Assembly (NCBI RefSeq): GCF_024499055.1
Contig: NZ_CP071249.1
Span: 2,597,001-2,661,000 of the forward strand
DNA length: 64,000 nt
Source of the DNA: Turicibacter bilis
Lineage (GTDB): Bacteria > Bacillota_I > Bacilli_A > MOL361 > Turicibacteraceae
Direction: 5' to 3'
Below are positions 63,816 through 64,000 of the stretch, piece by piece. The notes under the pieces were generated by a model, which was given only the letters and a program-made list of their open reading frames with translations, was not told where the DNA came from and made no database searches. The position numbers and the translations under genes are program-made. Every line of letters begins with the position of its first letter. Position 1 is the first letter of the stretch.

Positions 63816-64000
63816 ATGGTATCAAAGAAAAAAGCTGCAGAAATGATCGATGTAATGGAAGAATTATTTCCAGATGCACATTGTGAGTTAAATTTTAAAA
63901 ATGAATTTGAATTAGTATTAGCCGTTTTATTATCGGCACAAACAACAGATAAAAGTGTGAATAAATTAACAGCTACATTATTTGAGAAATATAAGACACC
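63816..64000 (+). CDS. nth: Endonuclease III, 5' part (cut by window end)
   Basis: First 61 codons of a DNA glycosylase/AP lyase for oxidised pyrimidines. MVSKKKAAEMIDVMEELFPDA and LVLAVLLSAQTTDKSVNK match the N-terminus of Nth (helices before the HhH motif). AGAGGAGA precedes ATG. The catalytic Lys, HhH and iron-sulfur cluster cysteines lie beyond the window. Confidence 0.88.
   Translation, partial: MVSKKKAAEMIDVMEELFPDAHCELNFKNEFELVLAVLLSAQTTDKSVNKLTATLFEKYKT

Overview
The window reads as chromosome of a low-GC, anaerobic, fermentative Firmicute. Evidence: AT-rich sequence, strong AGGAGG-type ribosome binding sites, A+T-rich intrinsic terminators after most operons, pyruvate:ferredoxin oxidoreductase, a trimeric [FeFe] hydrogenase, YugP/YitT/YczE/YpmB/DnaD family proteins, and no respiratory-chain genes. 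A Turicibacter-like (Erysipelotrichia-related) gut organism is my best guess; this is inference from gene content, not a database match.

Layout. 1-4400: tail of an unknown gene, then two nearly identical SAM-I riboswitches in tandem, each with its own terminator, controlling metN-metI-metQ and an M20 amidohydrolase. 4400-16000: zinc-ribbon protein; aspartate decarboxylase and aspartate:alanine antiporter (aspT-aspD); fused Memo/AMMECR1 protein with its radical SAM partner; DUF2871 membrane protein; a three-gene cell-envelope operon (MGDG-synthase-type glycosyltransferase, polysaccharide deacetylase, flippase-like protein); a second M20 amidohydrolase. 16000-23000: cysK, a small heat-shock protein, and a complete sucrose locus (scrR, two identical operators, scrA, scrK, scrB). 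23000-36000: DEAD-box helicase; TPR-GAF-GGDEF protein that probably starts at CTG; Suv3-type RNA helicase; YczE protein; type I pullulanase; hemZ-yhaM; a PrsA-like foldase with an internal duplication. 36000-47200: two tiny cysteine-rich membrane peptides, then the hydrogenase operon (NuoE-like, DRTGG, ATPase, ferredoxin-like, NuoF-like and HydA), with two decayed regulatory genes inside it, followed by PFOR. 47200-56900: glgC-glgA, a block of three structured tandem repeats, folE-aroC-aroB-aroA-TPR, and a zinc metallopeptidase. 56860-58355: a complete ISL3-type insertion sequence with an 8-bp target duplication. 58400-64000: sigma/anti-sigma pair, YitT protein, dapB, cca, ypmB, dnaD and the start of nth.

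How the genes fit together. Sucrose is imported and cleaved by the scr genes; glucose 1-phosphate can be stored as glycogen (glgC, glgA) and mobilised by pullulanase. Pyruvate is oxidised by PFOR to reduced ferredoxin, which the HydABC-type hydrogenase, together with NADH, can discharge as H2. Aspartate:alanine exchange with decarboxylation would add proton-motive force. Sulfur amino-acid acquisition (metNIQ, cysK) is paired twice with M20 hydrolases.

Most notable: the tandem SAM riboswitches, the decaying DRTGG/PHP regulatory block inside the hydrogenase operon, the 48/49-bp structured repeats with compensatory base changes upstream of folE, the duplicated PrsA architecture, and the CTG-start candidate. 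I found no CRISPR array, prophage, rRNA or tRNA gene.
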